From a candidate division TA06 bacterium (lineage in GTDB: Bacteria > Hydrothermota > DG-26 > E44-bin18): 64,000 nt of DNA. Each line of letters begins with the position of its first letter. Positions within the stretch are counted from its first letter, which is position 1. This document shows positions 26,957-35,898 of this stretch, one piece after another. The DNA is taken from assembly GCA_004376575.1 (NCBI GenBank), contig SOJN01000080.1, positions 48,145 to 112,144 of the forward strand, written 5' to 3'. The notes below the pieces were generated by a model that saw only the letters and a program-made list of their open reading frames with translations, was not told the origin of the DNA and did no database searches. The position numbers and the translations under genes were made by a program.

Positions 26957-29032
26957 TCATTCTACACTTCTTTTACTCTCATCCGTTGCGCTTGTTAATT
27001 CCATTGGTTCCTTGTCAGGAGTGGGAGAGTCGCCACTGGATTGACCCTTGTCGAGGAGCTCCCTGGTGGTTTGAAGCAGCTCGACCAGCGAATAGGGTTT
27101 TTTCAAGAAGCGATATCCCTTCTCTTCGATGGTCTGCAAGTCCACTGCATCAGCAGTGTATCCACTGGCAAGCAGAACGTGTAGACTGGGATTCGCGACA
27201 GTGAGCCGGTCAACCAGTCTTACACCACTCTCATCAGGCAAAACCACGTCGCTGAAAATCATACGGAAATTCCCATCTTCCTTCTCAAAGATTTCAAATG
27301 CTTCGCGGGCATTGCCAGCAGCAAACACAACATATCCATTCTCCCGGAAGATGGTTTCAGTCAATAGCCTCACCACCTTCTCATCTTCCACGACTAGAAT
27401 TTCCTCGCCATTGCCTTGATACTCCTTGACCAGGTCAGTCTCCTCTTTTTGCCTCCCTACCCGCTCAGAGGTGGCAGGGAGATAAACACGGAAGGTTGAA
27501 CCCTTGTCGGGACGACTTTCAACAGTAATCCAGCCCTCGTGCTGTTTGATAATGCCATAGACCACTGAAAGCCCCAGACCGCTCCCTTTTGAACCTTTTG
27601 TGGTGAAGAAGGGATCGAATATGTGGGCAATGGTTGCACTGTCCATCCCAATCCCGTAATCCCTGACGGAGAGGCAGACAAATGTTCCGAGACGCGCATA
27701 ACCGTAGGTCATGCAGTATTTCTCATCTATCTCTACATTCTCAGTCCTGATGACGATTTTTCCTGCTTCCGGCATCCCATCTCTAGCATTCACCACCAGG
27801 TTCATAACCAGCTGCTCGATATTCCCGATGTTGCCGTTGACACTCCATAACTGTGACCCAAGGGCCACATCCATAGAGTAGGTTTCGCCGATGAGCCGCT
27901 CAAGCATCCTGAGTAGGTCCGAAACGACTCTGTTCAAGTCAAGCGGTTTGTAAGTCACGCGTTCGCGCCGACTGAACAACAGCAATTGGCTGGTGAGCCC
28001 TACAGCCCGCGTGGAGGCTTCGCGGATATTTCTCAAATATGGATGGACAGCGTCGTCCTGTTGTGCCTTCATTAAGGCGAGATCTGCGTATCCCCGAATG
28101 GCAGTCAAGAGATTGCCGAAGTCGTGCGCCACCCCGCCTGCCAGTGTTCCCAACGCTTTCATCTTCTGCGACTGAAGAAGCTGAGATTCGATTCTCCGCT
28201 TCTCCTTCTCTGCTCGCTTCCGCTCTGTTATATCCTTTGTAACGGTGACAAAGCCTGAAGGATTCCCGAAACTGTCCATGAGTACAGCTGTGCACGTCTC
28301 GGCAGGAAATTCTTCGCCATCCTTCTTGACGCATGTATATTCAGCGCTTCTCGCATAACCCACCGTGAGTGTATCCTTCATTCCATCAACAGCTTCACCT
28401 TGCTGATCCTTCTCTATCAGTTCGATAGACCTTAACCCTCTCAGCTCAGCTTTGCTGCCGTAGCCAAACATACGAACTCCCGCTTCATTCATATCAACAA
28501 TATTTCCTTCCAAATCTGTCACAGTAATCGTATCAGCGATAGAATCGAACATGGCCCGTAGCTTCTCCTCAGATTCTCGCAATGCCCCCTCAGCATCTGC
28601 TAACCTCTTCTCTTTCTCTAACTCCTGAGAGACCCTTTTCACCACGTGCCCCAGGGTGGCCATGAAATCTTCATCTTTCGCTATGCAGTCTCTGGCCCCC
28701 AGCTTCATCGTCTCGAGCGCCACTCGTTCGTCACCGTGCCCGGTCATGACGATAAACGGAACACTACACTCTTTGTCGACAAGGGTCTCAATGACTCTCT
28801 TTCCCGTCATGTCTGGCAGGACGTAGTCCAACAACAGCAAAGCATTCGGTCTTTCGATCAATCTGGTGATGGCATCGGATCCCGTAAAAGCGCCTTCGGT
28901 GTGAAATCCCTCTCGCTGCAGGCTTTCCTGTATTAAACGATTAAGCCCCTTGTCGTCTTCTGCTACTATGACGGTGGCGGGAACGCCCATGTTGTCTTCT
29001 TGGATCTCGAGGTTCTTTCTTTCTGCTTTCAT
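26957..29032 (-). CDS. REC-PAS-HisKA-HATPase-REC hybrid kinase
   Basis: A 691-aa cytoplasmic kinase with receivers at both ends. N-terminal REC (about 18-135: VAEDDKG, LLLLDYVLPDMTG), one PAS (about 150-270), DHp with His in GGVAHDFGNLLTAIRGY, HATPase (MNLVVNARDGM, RDYGIGMD, GSGLGLSVVYG) and C-terminal REC (VVEDEKV, FSDVVLPDESG, LKKPY). All catalytic residues look intact. A start at M1 (29032) has GGGGG immediately before it; ATG 28990 is an alternative. It sits between the Fis-type HTH gene and the 789-aa kinase. Confidence 0.88.
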   Translation of the reverse strand: MKAERKNLEIQEDNMGVPATVIVAEDDKGLNRLIQESLQREGFHTEGAFTGSDAITRLIERPNALLLLDYVLPDMTGKRVIETLVDKECSVPFIVMTGHGDERVALETMKLGARDCIAKDEDFMATLGHVVKRVSQELEKEKRLADAEGALRESEEKLRAMFDSIADTITVTDLEGNIVDMNEAGVRMFGYGSKAELRGLRSIELIEKDQQGEAVDGMKDTLTVGYARSAEYTCVKKDGEEFPAETCTAVLMDSFGNPSGFVTVTKDITERKRAEKEKRRIESQLLQSQKMKALGTLAGGVAHDFGNLLTAIRGYADLALMKAQQDDAVHPYLRNIREASTRAVGLTSQLLLFSRRERVTYKPLDLNRVVSDLLRMLERLIGETYSMDVALGSQLWSVNGNIGNIEQLVMNLVVNARDGMPEAGKIVIRTENVEIDEKYCMTYGYARLGTFVCLSVRDYGIGMDSATIAHIFDPFFTTKGSKGSGLGLSVVYGIIKQHEGWITVESRPDKGSTFRVYLPATSERVGRQKEETDLVKEYQGNGEEILVVEDEKVVRLLTETIFRENGYVVFAAGNAREAFEIFEKEDGNFRMIFSDVVLPDESGVRLVDRLTVANPSLHVLLASGYTADAVDLQTIEEKGYRFLKKPYSLVELLQTTRELLDKGQSSGDSPTPDKEPMELTSATDESKRSVE

Positions 29033-29088
29033 CCCCCAGCTCGCAATCCGTTTATCGTGTCACAGCTTTTTGGGTGCAGCACGAGTTT

Positions 29089-29397
29089 TCAACCGACTGG
29101 ATGGCCGATCCTCAGTCCGGCTCTGAGCACCTGCCTCGCGCTTGTTACATTGTACTTACGCATTTTCCTTCTCAGAGTATTCCTGCTTACGCCAAGGAAC
29201 TTCGCTGCAGCCAGTTGGTTTCCTTCTGTTTGAAGAGCATACTCGACAAGACAGTGGTCGAGTGCGGTCATGAGTAACTGATAGACCTTTTCCTCTTCCG
29301 CTTCCCGAACCCTGATGACAACCGGGGTCAGGATCTCCTTCAAGACCTGAATAGGAATATCTCTCGTAAATAAGCAGCTATGTTTCATTGTGGCCAT
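29089..29397 (-). CDS. Fis-type helix-turn-helix protein
   Basis: A 102-aa protein whose second half is a Fis/NtrC-type HTH: LVEYALQTEGNQLAAAKFL followed by GVSRNTLRRKMRKYNV. The N-terminal helix region (VLKEILTPVVIRVREAEEEKV) resembles the Fis dimerisation segment. A second copy of this gene type lies at 31550-31816. It overlaps the end of the receiver fragment at 29378-29896, so it may have been its DNA-binding output, as in two-gene versions of REC-HTH regulators. Start is ATG 29397 or 29388. Confidence 0.75.
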   Translation of the reverse strand: MATMKHSCLFTRDIPIQVLKEILTPVVIRVREAEEEKVYQLLMTALDHCLVEYALQTEGNQLAAAKFLGVSRNTLRRKMRKYNVTSARQVLRAGLRIGHPVG

Positions 29398-29896
29398 TGT
29401 TCAGCTCGGTCAATTCTGTAATCAGTGTAAGAAGAAGCATTTGCAGATTGACTCCTCCCACGCATTCTCTGAACGCCTTGAGTAGTTCTGGCAGGACATA
29501 TGGCTTTTGCAGAAAACCATAGGTTCTCTCTTCAATAGTCCGTCGATCCTTTGTTTCCTCAGCCTGCTTAGCAAGAAGCCGATCCACGACCTTCGTACCA
29601 TTCTCATGACGCAAAGCAACATCGGTAAGGAGGATACGAAAGTCGCCATTTCTTCTCTCAAAGACATCGAACGCTTCCTTTGCATTCCTCGCCGCAAATA
29701 CGTGATATCCACTCTCACGAAGCATCCGCTCCGGAAGAACCCTCGCCTCTTCTTCATTCTCCACAAGCAAGACTCTCTCGTCCTTGGCGTGAGACACATC
29801 GACTGGAACGACCCTTTTTCTGTTCTTCTCCTGCGACCGCCGAAGCAGCCGGGAAGTAAATCCTGAAGACAGAACCCTGTTCAGGCTGGCTCTCAA
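29378..29896 (-). CDS. Degenerate receiver domain, C-terminal fragment of frameshifted kinase
   Basis: The usable part begins near residue 30 (KRVVPVDVSHAKDERVLLVENEEE) and matches receiver domains at the C termini of neighbouring hybrid kinases. The acidic pair is VENEEE instead of VEDED. The acceptor strand reads LLTDVALRHENG (Asp kept, Pro lost). A segment equivalent to RVLLASGYT is missing before the Lys region LQKPY. Its frame joins that of 29754-31508 by skipping one base at an AAAAAGGG run near 29815, so it was probably the receiver of that kinase. Function is doubtful. Confidence 0.6.
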   Translation of the reverse strand: MRASLNRVLSSGFTSRLLRRSQEKNRKRVVPVDVSHAKDERVLLVENEEEARVLPERMLRESGYHVFAARNAKEAFDVFERRNGDFRILLTDVALRHENGTKVVDRLLAKQAEETKDRRTIEERTYGFLQKPYVLPELLKAFRECVGGVNLQMLLLTLITELTELNNGHNET

Positions 29897-31454
29897 CGTC
29901 TATCCAGCCTCCATGCTTCTTGACGATCCCGTAAACCACAGAAAGGCCAAGACAAATGGCATCTGCAGGCCTCTCGGAGCCAAAGAAAGGTTCGAATACG
30001 TGGGACATGGTGGCGCTGTCCATCCCCACTCCGTTGTCCTTGATCGATAGGCAGACAAATCTCCCGGGACGCGCATGTTCGTGAGTGTTGCAGTACCTCC
30101 TGTCCACGTGCACATTCTCGGTCTTGACAGCGATTTGGCCACCCTCTGGCATTGCATCCTTGGCATTTACAAACATATTCATTATCACTTGCTCGATATA
30201 GCTGGTATCGGCATTAATGTGCCACAAATGCGCACCAGATTCTTTGATAATACCGTACTGTTCACCAATCAGCCGACTGAGGATACTGACTGAGTTTAGA
30301 ATGACCTTGTTGAGATCGAGCTCCTCGAAAGTCAGAGGCTGGTACTGGCTGAACAGGAGCAATTGACTGGTGACATTAGTTGCACGGATGGAGGCTTCAC
30401 CAATGTGACTCAGATATGGATACGCTGCACTGCCTTTTGGTACCTTCATCAAGGCCAGACTGGCATTACCACGGATTGACCTTACCAGACTATTGAAGTC
30501 AAGAGCCACTCCGTTAGCCAGCGTTCCAAGTACCTCCATCTTTTCGAACTCCCGGAGCTCCTTCTCCGCCCGTTTGCGTTCGGTAATGTCGACGATCGAG
30601 AGATAGACTTTCGAGAGTGTTTCCTCGTGACCTGGAGCCACCGTCCATCTTGCCACAACCTGCCTTGCGTCGCCTGTCAAGGTATAGGTGGTAACTTCAC
30701 TCTCAAATGCAGTTTTCCCTTCAGCAATCGATACAAGCAGCTCCGTGAAAGGATTATGTAATCGTTCACGAAAAATCGGAATCAACCCACGCTGGAAGTC
30801 TTCTATGTCTCTGGCCTTGTATAGATCCAGGGTAGCTTTGTTCACATCAACTATTTTGATACTGACTGCACAATTGGAAAGATGTTCCGGATTGCTTTGG
30901 AGATACGCTCTTAAGTCACTCACTCCCGAATTTCTCAGAATATCTATGTATCCCTTAACTGCGGACACATCAACCTCCCATAGTGAAATCGGAGAATCCT
31001 CGAAAAGACCGCGATATCGACTCTCACTCTGCCTCAGCGCCTCCTTCGCTTGCCGCTTCCGTGCAATCAACCGCTGCTTTTCAAGAACGTTCCTGACGGC
31101 CACCAACACCTCATCTATGTTCAGCGGTCTAGTGACGTAGGCCGATGCTCCTTCATTCAGAGCCCGCATTGTATCTTCTGGCGAGGCGTGAGCGGTGACT
31201 ATGATAATCTCCGTGTCAGGGTGGAGTTCTTTCAAAGACGTTACCAACTCTATCCCTCCCATGTCGGGCAGACTAATTTCCAGTAGAGCCACGTGGAAAA
31301 ACTTCATCCGCACCTTCTCCAAGGCCTTCTGTCCACTCCTAGCCTCCTCTACATCGTAACCTCTCTTTTCCAGCAGGAGCCTCATGCATCTGCAGGTGAT
31401 CTCATCGTCATCAACTATCAGAACGTTTTCTCTTCTGTCCATTCCATTTCCCAT
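29754..31454 (-). CDS. REC-PAS-DHp-HATPase kinase homologue lacking the acceptor His (frameshifted)
   Basis: About 566 residues: N-terminal receiver (LIVDDDE; acceptor strand LLEISLPDMGG, Glu in place of Asp), PAS (about 140-300, ending LSIVDITERKRAE), DHp and HATPase. The H-box reads NGVALDFNSLVRSIRG, with Leu where neighbours have His. The ATPase keeps MNMFVNAKDAM and KDNGVGMD, but the G2 box is AICLGL. After YFPAASAVAGEEQK the frame changes at an A5G3 run and the receiver continues at 29378-29896. It cannot autophosphorylate canonically. The start is uncertain: the frame extends to a TTG at 31508; ATG 31454 or 31442 are alternatives. Confidence 0.75.
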   Translation of the reverse strand: MGNGMDRRENVLIVDDDEITCRCMRLLLEKRGYDVEEARSGQKALEKVRMKFFHVALLEISLPDMGGIELVTSLKELHPDTEIIIVTAHASPEDTMRALNEGASAYVTRPLNIDEVLVAVRNVLEKQRLIARKRQAKEALRQSESRYRGLFEDSPISLWEVDVSAVKGYIDILRNSGVSDLRAYLQSNPEHLSNCAVSIKIVDVNKATLDLYKARDIEDFQRGLIPIFRERLHNPFTELLVSIAEGKTAFESEVTTYTLTGDARQVVARWTVAPGHEETLSKVYLSIVDITERKRAEKELREFEKMEVLGTLANGVALDFNSLVRSIRGNASLALMKVPKGSAAYPYLSHIGEASIRATNVTSQLLLFSQYQPLTFEELDLNKVILNSVSILSRLIGEQYGIIKESGAHLWHINADTSYIEQVIMNMFVNAKDAMPEGGQIAVKTENVHVDRRYCNTHEHARPGRFVCLSIKDNGVGMDSATMSHVFEPFFGSERPADAICLGLSVVYGIVKKHGGWIDVESQPEQGSVFRIYFPAASAVAGEEQKKGRSSRCVSRQGRESLACGE

Positions 31455-31549
31455 CTCAATTTGCGGTACGGCCGGGTGGTTGAACCTCCTTTGTTCTCCA
31501 AAGCTCAATTCGCACTTTCAACTCAGGATTCAGCCTCTCGTCCTCTGGC

Positions 31550-31816
31550 TCAGCGCAAGGCCGTTGCACTTGTTATGTTGTATTTGCATATCTTCTTTCT
31601 CAGAGTATTCCTGCTTATCCCAAGGAACTCGGCTGCCGCAATCTGGGTTCCTTTTGTCTTAAGCGCGTACTCTATGAGGCATTGGTTGAGCGCATTCGTG
31701 AGCAAGGAATGAAGCTTTGTGTCCTCAGATTCCTGAAGCCCTGTAACAAATGGGGTCAAGACTTCTTTGAGAACGCTAAGCGTCTTTTCTACCGCAGAAA
31801 GTCTCTCTTGTCTCAT
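31550..31816 (-). CDS. Fis-type helix-turn-helix protein
   Basis: An 88-aa protein paralogous to 29089-29397: LIEYALKTKGTQIAAAEFL then GISRNTLRKKICKYNI, a Fis-family HTH. ATG 31816 has AGAAGG upstream and overlaps the stop of the DHp-only gene as ATGA, so the pair is translationally coupled. A plausible small DNA-binding or nucleoid-type regulator; the target is unknown. Confidence 0.75.
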   Translation of the reverse strand: MRQERLSAVEKTLSVLKEVLTPFVTGLQESEDTKLHSLLTNALNQCLIEYALKTKGTQIAAAEFLGISRNTLRKKICKYNITSATALR

Positions 31817-32142
31817 GGTGTGCCTTCTTTTTGCTGGTTCATTCCGTTGTCGCTGGGGCAGTAACATCGTCCAAATCGCGTTGTAAGGTCGCTGACAGCT
31901 CTACAGAGGCGATTCTTCATTGAAACCAACCAGATGCAGGCTCCATGGATTCGTTTCATATTTCGATGGACCCCCGAGTGTCTTCCGAGCTCCTTCAGTA
32001 CTAGATGGGTGTAAACGCGAATTGCCGCCAGTGGGTTTTGGAAATCACGGCCCATGTCCCCGGCCAGCTCTGTTACTGCTCCAACCCCCCGGGACTGGCG
32101 GAGCCCGGCTTTCATGTCTTCTTTCCCTTCCCTTTCTTCCAT
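31813..32142 (-). CDS. DHp-like dimerisation domain remnant without acceptor His
   Basis: A 109-aa protein matching only the HisKA region of the neighbouring kinases: AVTELAGDMGRDFQNPLAAI corresponds to their GRLAGGMAHDFNNLLTAI, with Arg in place of His. There is no ATPase or sensor domain. It is coupled by ATGA to the Fis-type gene. It could be a decayed kinase or a deliberate non-catalytic dimerisation partner. It begins 92 bases after the usher-like gene ends on the same strand. Confidence 0.55.
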   Translation of the reverse strand: MEEREGKEDMKAGLRQSRGVGAVTELAGDMGRDFQNPLAAIRVYTHLVLKELGRHSGVHRNMKRIHGACIWLVSMKNRLCRAVSDLTTRFGRCYCPSDNGMNQQKEGTP

Positions 32143-32233
32143 CAGCCGAGGTCTCCACTTTTCTATCGAATGATCTATCGACGCAACGCCAGGTGCAAAC
32201 CTGTAGTCTATTCCAGAGTATTGTCGTCAGCTC

Positions 32234-35056
32234 TCATTTCGCACTTATGATTCCACCGTGTTCAATGATGCGGATGCGGCGTTTCTTTGGTAATACTCTT
32301 ACCAAAATCTTCTGTTTATCTCCTGGCCCAAACTCAAGTTCAATTGAGCGTTTTTCAAGGTAATGGTACGTGGGTAGATTTTCATTGGCTACCCTGAGTG
32401 TCCATTTGCCTGGCCGCAAGTCTTCGAATCTAAAGTACCCTTTGTTGTCTGTCAGCCACCTCAAAGTTTCCACTCCGTTCATCAGTTCCACTTGGATGTT
32501 TGCCAGTCCATTGACCTTGACCAATCTTGTGTCGCCATTGGTCTGGGAAATGTGGTTCCCATTCCCTTCTCCAACAACGAGATAGTCCCCATTTCCATTC
32601 CCGTTCCCATTCCCTTGTCCCAGGGAATGATTGTTGTGGTTGTTTTCAGGACCGTACTGCATGATCCGGCCCAAGAGAGACGCCCTACGTGTCATTCCTA
32701 TTTGGATGAAGGTTTCCTTTCCGGGCTTAACAGTTATCTCAATGGGTGTCTTCCGAATGACAATCCTGTCCAGACCAATTCCTGCCGCGTTTATGTCCAG
32801 ATGGTAGGTACCGGGCTTCAGACAGGGAAAGTCAAAATTACCTTTCCCGTCGGTTACTGCAGTGGCGCCGTTGAGCCTGAGAATCACATCTAGAAGTGGT
32901 TTCTTGGTTTCATGGTCGTAGACGTGGCCCTTGACTCTACCGATGCTTTTCTTGACGCTTACTGGCAGTCCAAAAGGGACTTTATATTCAACCAATAAGG
33001 CAGTGTCATCGATCTTATCTGAATTTCTATCTCTGGTGTGAATACCACGGACTGACACCTTGTTGTTGTTGGGGAGTACATGACTCAACTCTATCCCGAA
33101 TCTATCCCTGCCTCTCCGGTAGGGCTCCTGGAAATTATCAGTATGAACATCAAGACTGAACGAGGTGACAGTGGCCAATTGAATGGAACTCTTCAGCCCA
33201 GTACTTATGTAGCGTCTCTTTTCCCACTGGGGATGGCAAATGTCAGTATACCGCACGTAAACACTAAAGGACTGGTTGGTGGCTGGCCTGAACGAGGAAG
33301 AGACGGTGTATCTTCCCAAATCAGAGCTTTGGCCAGTTAGATTGTCTGTCGATTGCCCAATCTCAATGGAACTGTTAAGGCTGAATTTCTTGAAGCCTTG
33401 CCCTGCTCCCAGCCTGTAGGTGTTTTCATCGTAATCGAATTTTGATCCGGCCAGGAGGTCTTCGTGACTCCTGTTGCTATATTCGAGGAAAAAATGGGTC
33501 CCCGTCCTGAACCTATACCTCAGTCCAATCTGATAATACTGGTCCAGAGGAGCTGCGAAAAGTGTGGTGTCTTGATCAAGATTGTGCTTGCCCCGTTGAA
33601 TGCCGGCATAGGCCCTTAGGTCTTTCACTATGGGAGCTGAAACGCTCGCCGACAGAAAATCCACATCTTTGTAATAGCCTGGATGGCTGGGTCCAGCGTG
33701 AATGAACTTTAACCAGAAAGACATCCAGGCCTGGTAGCTCTTCAGTCTCACTGCATACGCGTTGTCCTCTTCTCTGTCAGTATCAATATTCTTCACGGCG
33801 AATGCGTATTCGAGTTCGGCATTGGTATTCTCAAAAGGGCTGAGTTGGCCCTGAAGACTCACAAAATCATGACGGGCAAGCTCCTTTTCTCTTCTAAGAT
33901 AACCAAGACCTATCTTGGATTGATCATTTGGGGAAACAACCACCCGAGCTGCAATTGTCCTATCCTCTGGTCCGGTCCATTGACTCTTCTGGTAGTAACC
34001 TTCTAAGCTCAAGGGAGCTAGATTCACCTTGGCTCTGACACCCCTACCGTATCGGTTCTCAGTCAGGAGGGAGAGGTAGTAAGTGTGGTCCCCCAAATAC
34101 AGCTCGTAGTGTTCGGTCTGAAAACTTAGCCTGTATTCATCACGCTCACCAAGGACCGACCTATTCTGAGTATTCGGGCCTCTCAACAAGACCTTGATGT
34201 GTTTTTCCCCTTCTTCATCCAGTGTCCCATCCCAGGAGGCTTCTGTCTGAAACCCAGAAGTGTTTCTCGCATTCTGCTGGCCGATATATCTCAGTGTTAT
34301 GCCTGCTGGGATTGTATGAAAGCGTCCTTCATCCCCAGTTATCCTGGGGATGATTTGCACAAAGCTCTCCGCATAAGCTTCTACTTGTTCCTCGCGAGTG
34401 ACCCGGGCAACCAGTCTCAGGTGATGCCTCACCAGACTCCTGATTCCTGGATCAGTCTTTACACTTACAATAACCATCTTCGATTCGCCTGGTGCGAGGG
34501 TAACTTTTTCTATGTCAGTCCTCAAAGGTAGCTCCGGTTCGCTTGTTATTCTTGTGTCTATAATATTCGTACTGTTGCTTTTGTTTATGACCAAGAAAAG
34601 AACCTGATAATCCTTTCCGGCAAGAACATACTCCGGTGCTCTCAGTAATCCTACTTCCACTCTGGTGGTTGGCGAGACCACCACAGGGAGAGTATATGAG
34701 TCCGTGATGGAGGGATATCGTCTTCCCTTGACTGTCCAGATAACGTTATACTTTCTGGCTATCGCTGTCTGGGGTACAAAAAAACTGAACAGCCTTATGT
34801 CACTCTCATTTGGACGAAGGGTAAACCTGAAGTCTCTGGTAAGCAGTTTCCACCCCTTGGGGAACCTCACTGCAGTAGTGAATTCCACCTTTCTTGCCAT
34901 TCTATTGGTCACTTGAAATACGGCAGTTACTGTTCTATTTGGCTTAGTCCTGATCACTGGTTTTCCACGGGCTCTCACCTCCACACCCGTTTGGGCAGCC
35001 TCAAGGAAGCTGACAGCCAAGACCATAAATATGACAGCCAAAAGGATCTTCTTCAT
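32234..35056 (-). CDS. Outer-membrane usher-like secretion protein with Ig-like and plug-like domains
   Basis: 940 aa with an N-terminal signal peptide (ILLAVIFMVLAVSFLEA). Residues about 25-235 form two Ig-like/CARDB-type domains. Residues about 240-690 have the alternating aromatic pattern of a large beta-barrel (EYRLSFQTEHYELYLGDHTY, LSLEGYYQKSQW). Near 705-790 there is a carboxypeptidase-regulatory/CNA-B-like domain (GHVYDHETKKPLLDVILRLN ... GNFDFPCLKPGTYHLDI). Then come an Asn/Gly-rich linker and a second such domain (NGVETLRWLTDNKGYFRFEDLRPGKWTLRV). This layout is analogous to chaperone-usher outer-membrane ushers, but I see no classical FimD signature. It is the last gene of a four-gene operon, and its start overlaps the chaperone-like gene stop. 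Confidence 0.75.
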   Translation of the reverse strand: MKKILLAVIFMVLAVSFLEAAQTGVEVRARGKPVIRTKPNRTVTAVFQVTNRMARKVEFTTAVRFPKGWKLLTRDFRFTLRPNESDIRLFSFFVPQTAIARKYNVIWTVKGRRYPSITDSYTLPVVVSPTTRVEVGLLRAPEYVLAGKDYQVLFLVINKSNSTNIIDTRITSEPELPLRTDIEKVTLAPGESKMVIVSVKTDPGIRSLVRHHLRLVARVTREEQVEAYAESFVQIIPRITGDEGRFHTIPAGITLRYIGQQNARNTSGFQTEASWDGTLDEEGEKHIKVLLRGPNTQNRSVLGERDEYRLSFQTEHYELYLGDHTYYLSLLTENRYGRGVRAKVNLAPLSLEGYYQKSQWTGPEDRTIAARVVVSPNDQSKIGLGYLRREKELARHDFVSLQGQLSPFENTNAELEYAFAVKNIDTDREEDNAYAVRLKSYQAWMSFWLKFIHAGPSHPGYYKDVDFLSASVSAPIVKDLRAYAGIQRGKHNLDQDTTLFAAPLDQYYQIGLRYRFRTGTHFFLEYSNRSHEDLLAGSKFDYDENTYRLGAGQGFKKFSLNSSIEIGQSTDNLTGQSSDLGRYTVSSSFRPATNQSFSVYVRYTDICHPQWEKRRYISTGLKSSIQLATVTSFSLDVHTDNFQEPYRRGRDRFGIELSHVLPNNNKVSVRGIHTRDRNSDKIDDTALLVEYKVPFGLPVSVKKSIGRVKGHVYDHETKKPLLDVILRLNGATAVTDGKGNFDFPCLKPGTYHLDINAAGIGLDRIVIRKTPIEITVKPGKETFIQIGMTRRASLLGRIMQYGPENNHNNHSLGQGNGNGNGNGDYLVVGEGNGNHISQTNGDTRLVKVNGLANIQVELMNGVETLRWLTDNKGYFRFEDLRPGKWTLRVANENLPTYHYLEKRSIELEFGPGDKQKILVRVLPKKRRIRIIEHGGIISAK

Positions 35057-35898
35057 CTCCTAAACTCCAGTGTGTAGGTTACTCCAAACAGATCCTCACC
35101 GCCACAATCTGCAACAATCAGAGCATCGTATTTGCCTTTCGGTACATGACTCAAATCCACTTCGTATCTCACAGAGGTCCCGGGATATACGCGTAGCTTT
35201 CCGCCTTCAAACCTGCCCACGTAACTGCCCCTTATGTCATAAAGCTCGACCCATAGCAACGCTCTTAACCACCTTTCACCGACGTTCTCAATATCCACTT
35301 GCAAGAACTTCTTCCTATGCTCACTCACAACTTTTGTCTTTAGGAATTTCAATTTCCGGACTCCAGTGTCACCGATGTTGGTGATCATTTGGATGCCGTA
35401 CCGTAACACCATCCTGATACCCACTTGCGATTTATCTCTCTCTCGCTTAATTGCCTCGAAAGACCCTTTTGGAATTTCTTCCAACATAAGCATACTCCAG
35501 TAGGTTCCGACCAGAGCTCTGCCGTATGGAACCTTCACTGTGTAATTTACCTGGGAAATGCTCTTGGGTGGAATCAGTAGTCGACGCGGGCTAAACTCAA
35601 TCCAGTTCGCATTGGAGCGCCGAATCCCTCCCGGCTCTCCATATATGTTCTTGCCATTGCAAAAGAAAAGATAGTCCGTCTGGTGGATCTTAGCCTCCAG
35701 GGCTGTTTCACCTTTGTTCGTGACAAAAATGATACCCCGATAACTCTCGCCCAGGGCCGCATCCTTAACGTGTGTCAAGCCGCCTACGACGGTCAGCCCC
35801 GCCTTTGCTACACAGGGCAAAAACAAACAGAAAACTAGAAGATACGAGGTCATTCTTCTTCTACGCTTCATCGACACGCTCCATTTAACTGGTGTCAA
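35053..35898 (-). CDS. Periplasmic chaperone-like Ig-fold protein
   Basis: 281 aa with a signal peptide (YLLVFCLFLPCVAKA). The N-terminal half resembles pilus-chaperone Ig domains: an early beta strand GLTVVGGLTHV, GIIFVTNKGETALEAKI, then FSPRRLLIPPKSISQVNYTVKVP, reminiscent of the PapD proline/basic cleft region. A second Ig-like domain follows (KFLQVDIENVGERWLRALLWV ... DLSHVPKGKYDALIVAD). It is not a canonical PapD: it is longer and lacks recognisable signature spacing. It overlaps the genes on both sides by a few bases, as expected for proteins assembled together. Confidence 0.65.
   Translation of the reverse strand: MTPVKWSVSMKRRRRMTSYLLVFCLFLPCVAKAGLTVVGGLTHVKDAALGESYRGIIFVTNKGETALEAKIHQTDYLFFCNGKNIYGEPGGIRRSNANWIEFSPRRLLIPPKSISQVNYTVKVPYGRALVGTYWSMLMLEEIPKGSFEAIKRERDKSQVGIRMVLRYGIQMITNIGDTGVRKLKFLKTKVVSEHRKKFLQVDIENVGERWLRALLWVELYDIRGSYVGRFEGGKLRVYPGTSVRYEVDLSHVPKGKYDALIVADCGGEDLFGVTYTLEFRR

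Noticed and set aside
32143..32233. Separate sigma-54 promoter before the DHp-only gene
   Set aside because: TGGCG and TTGCG words are present but their spacing does not fit the -24/-12 rule.
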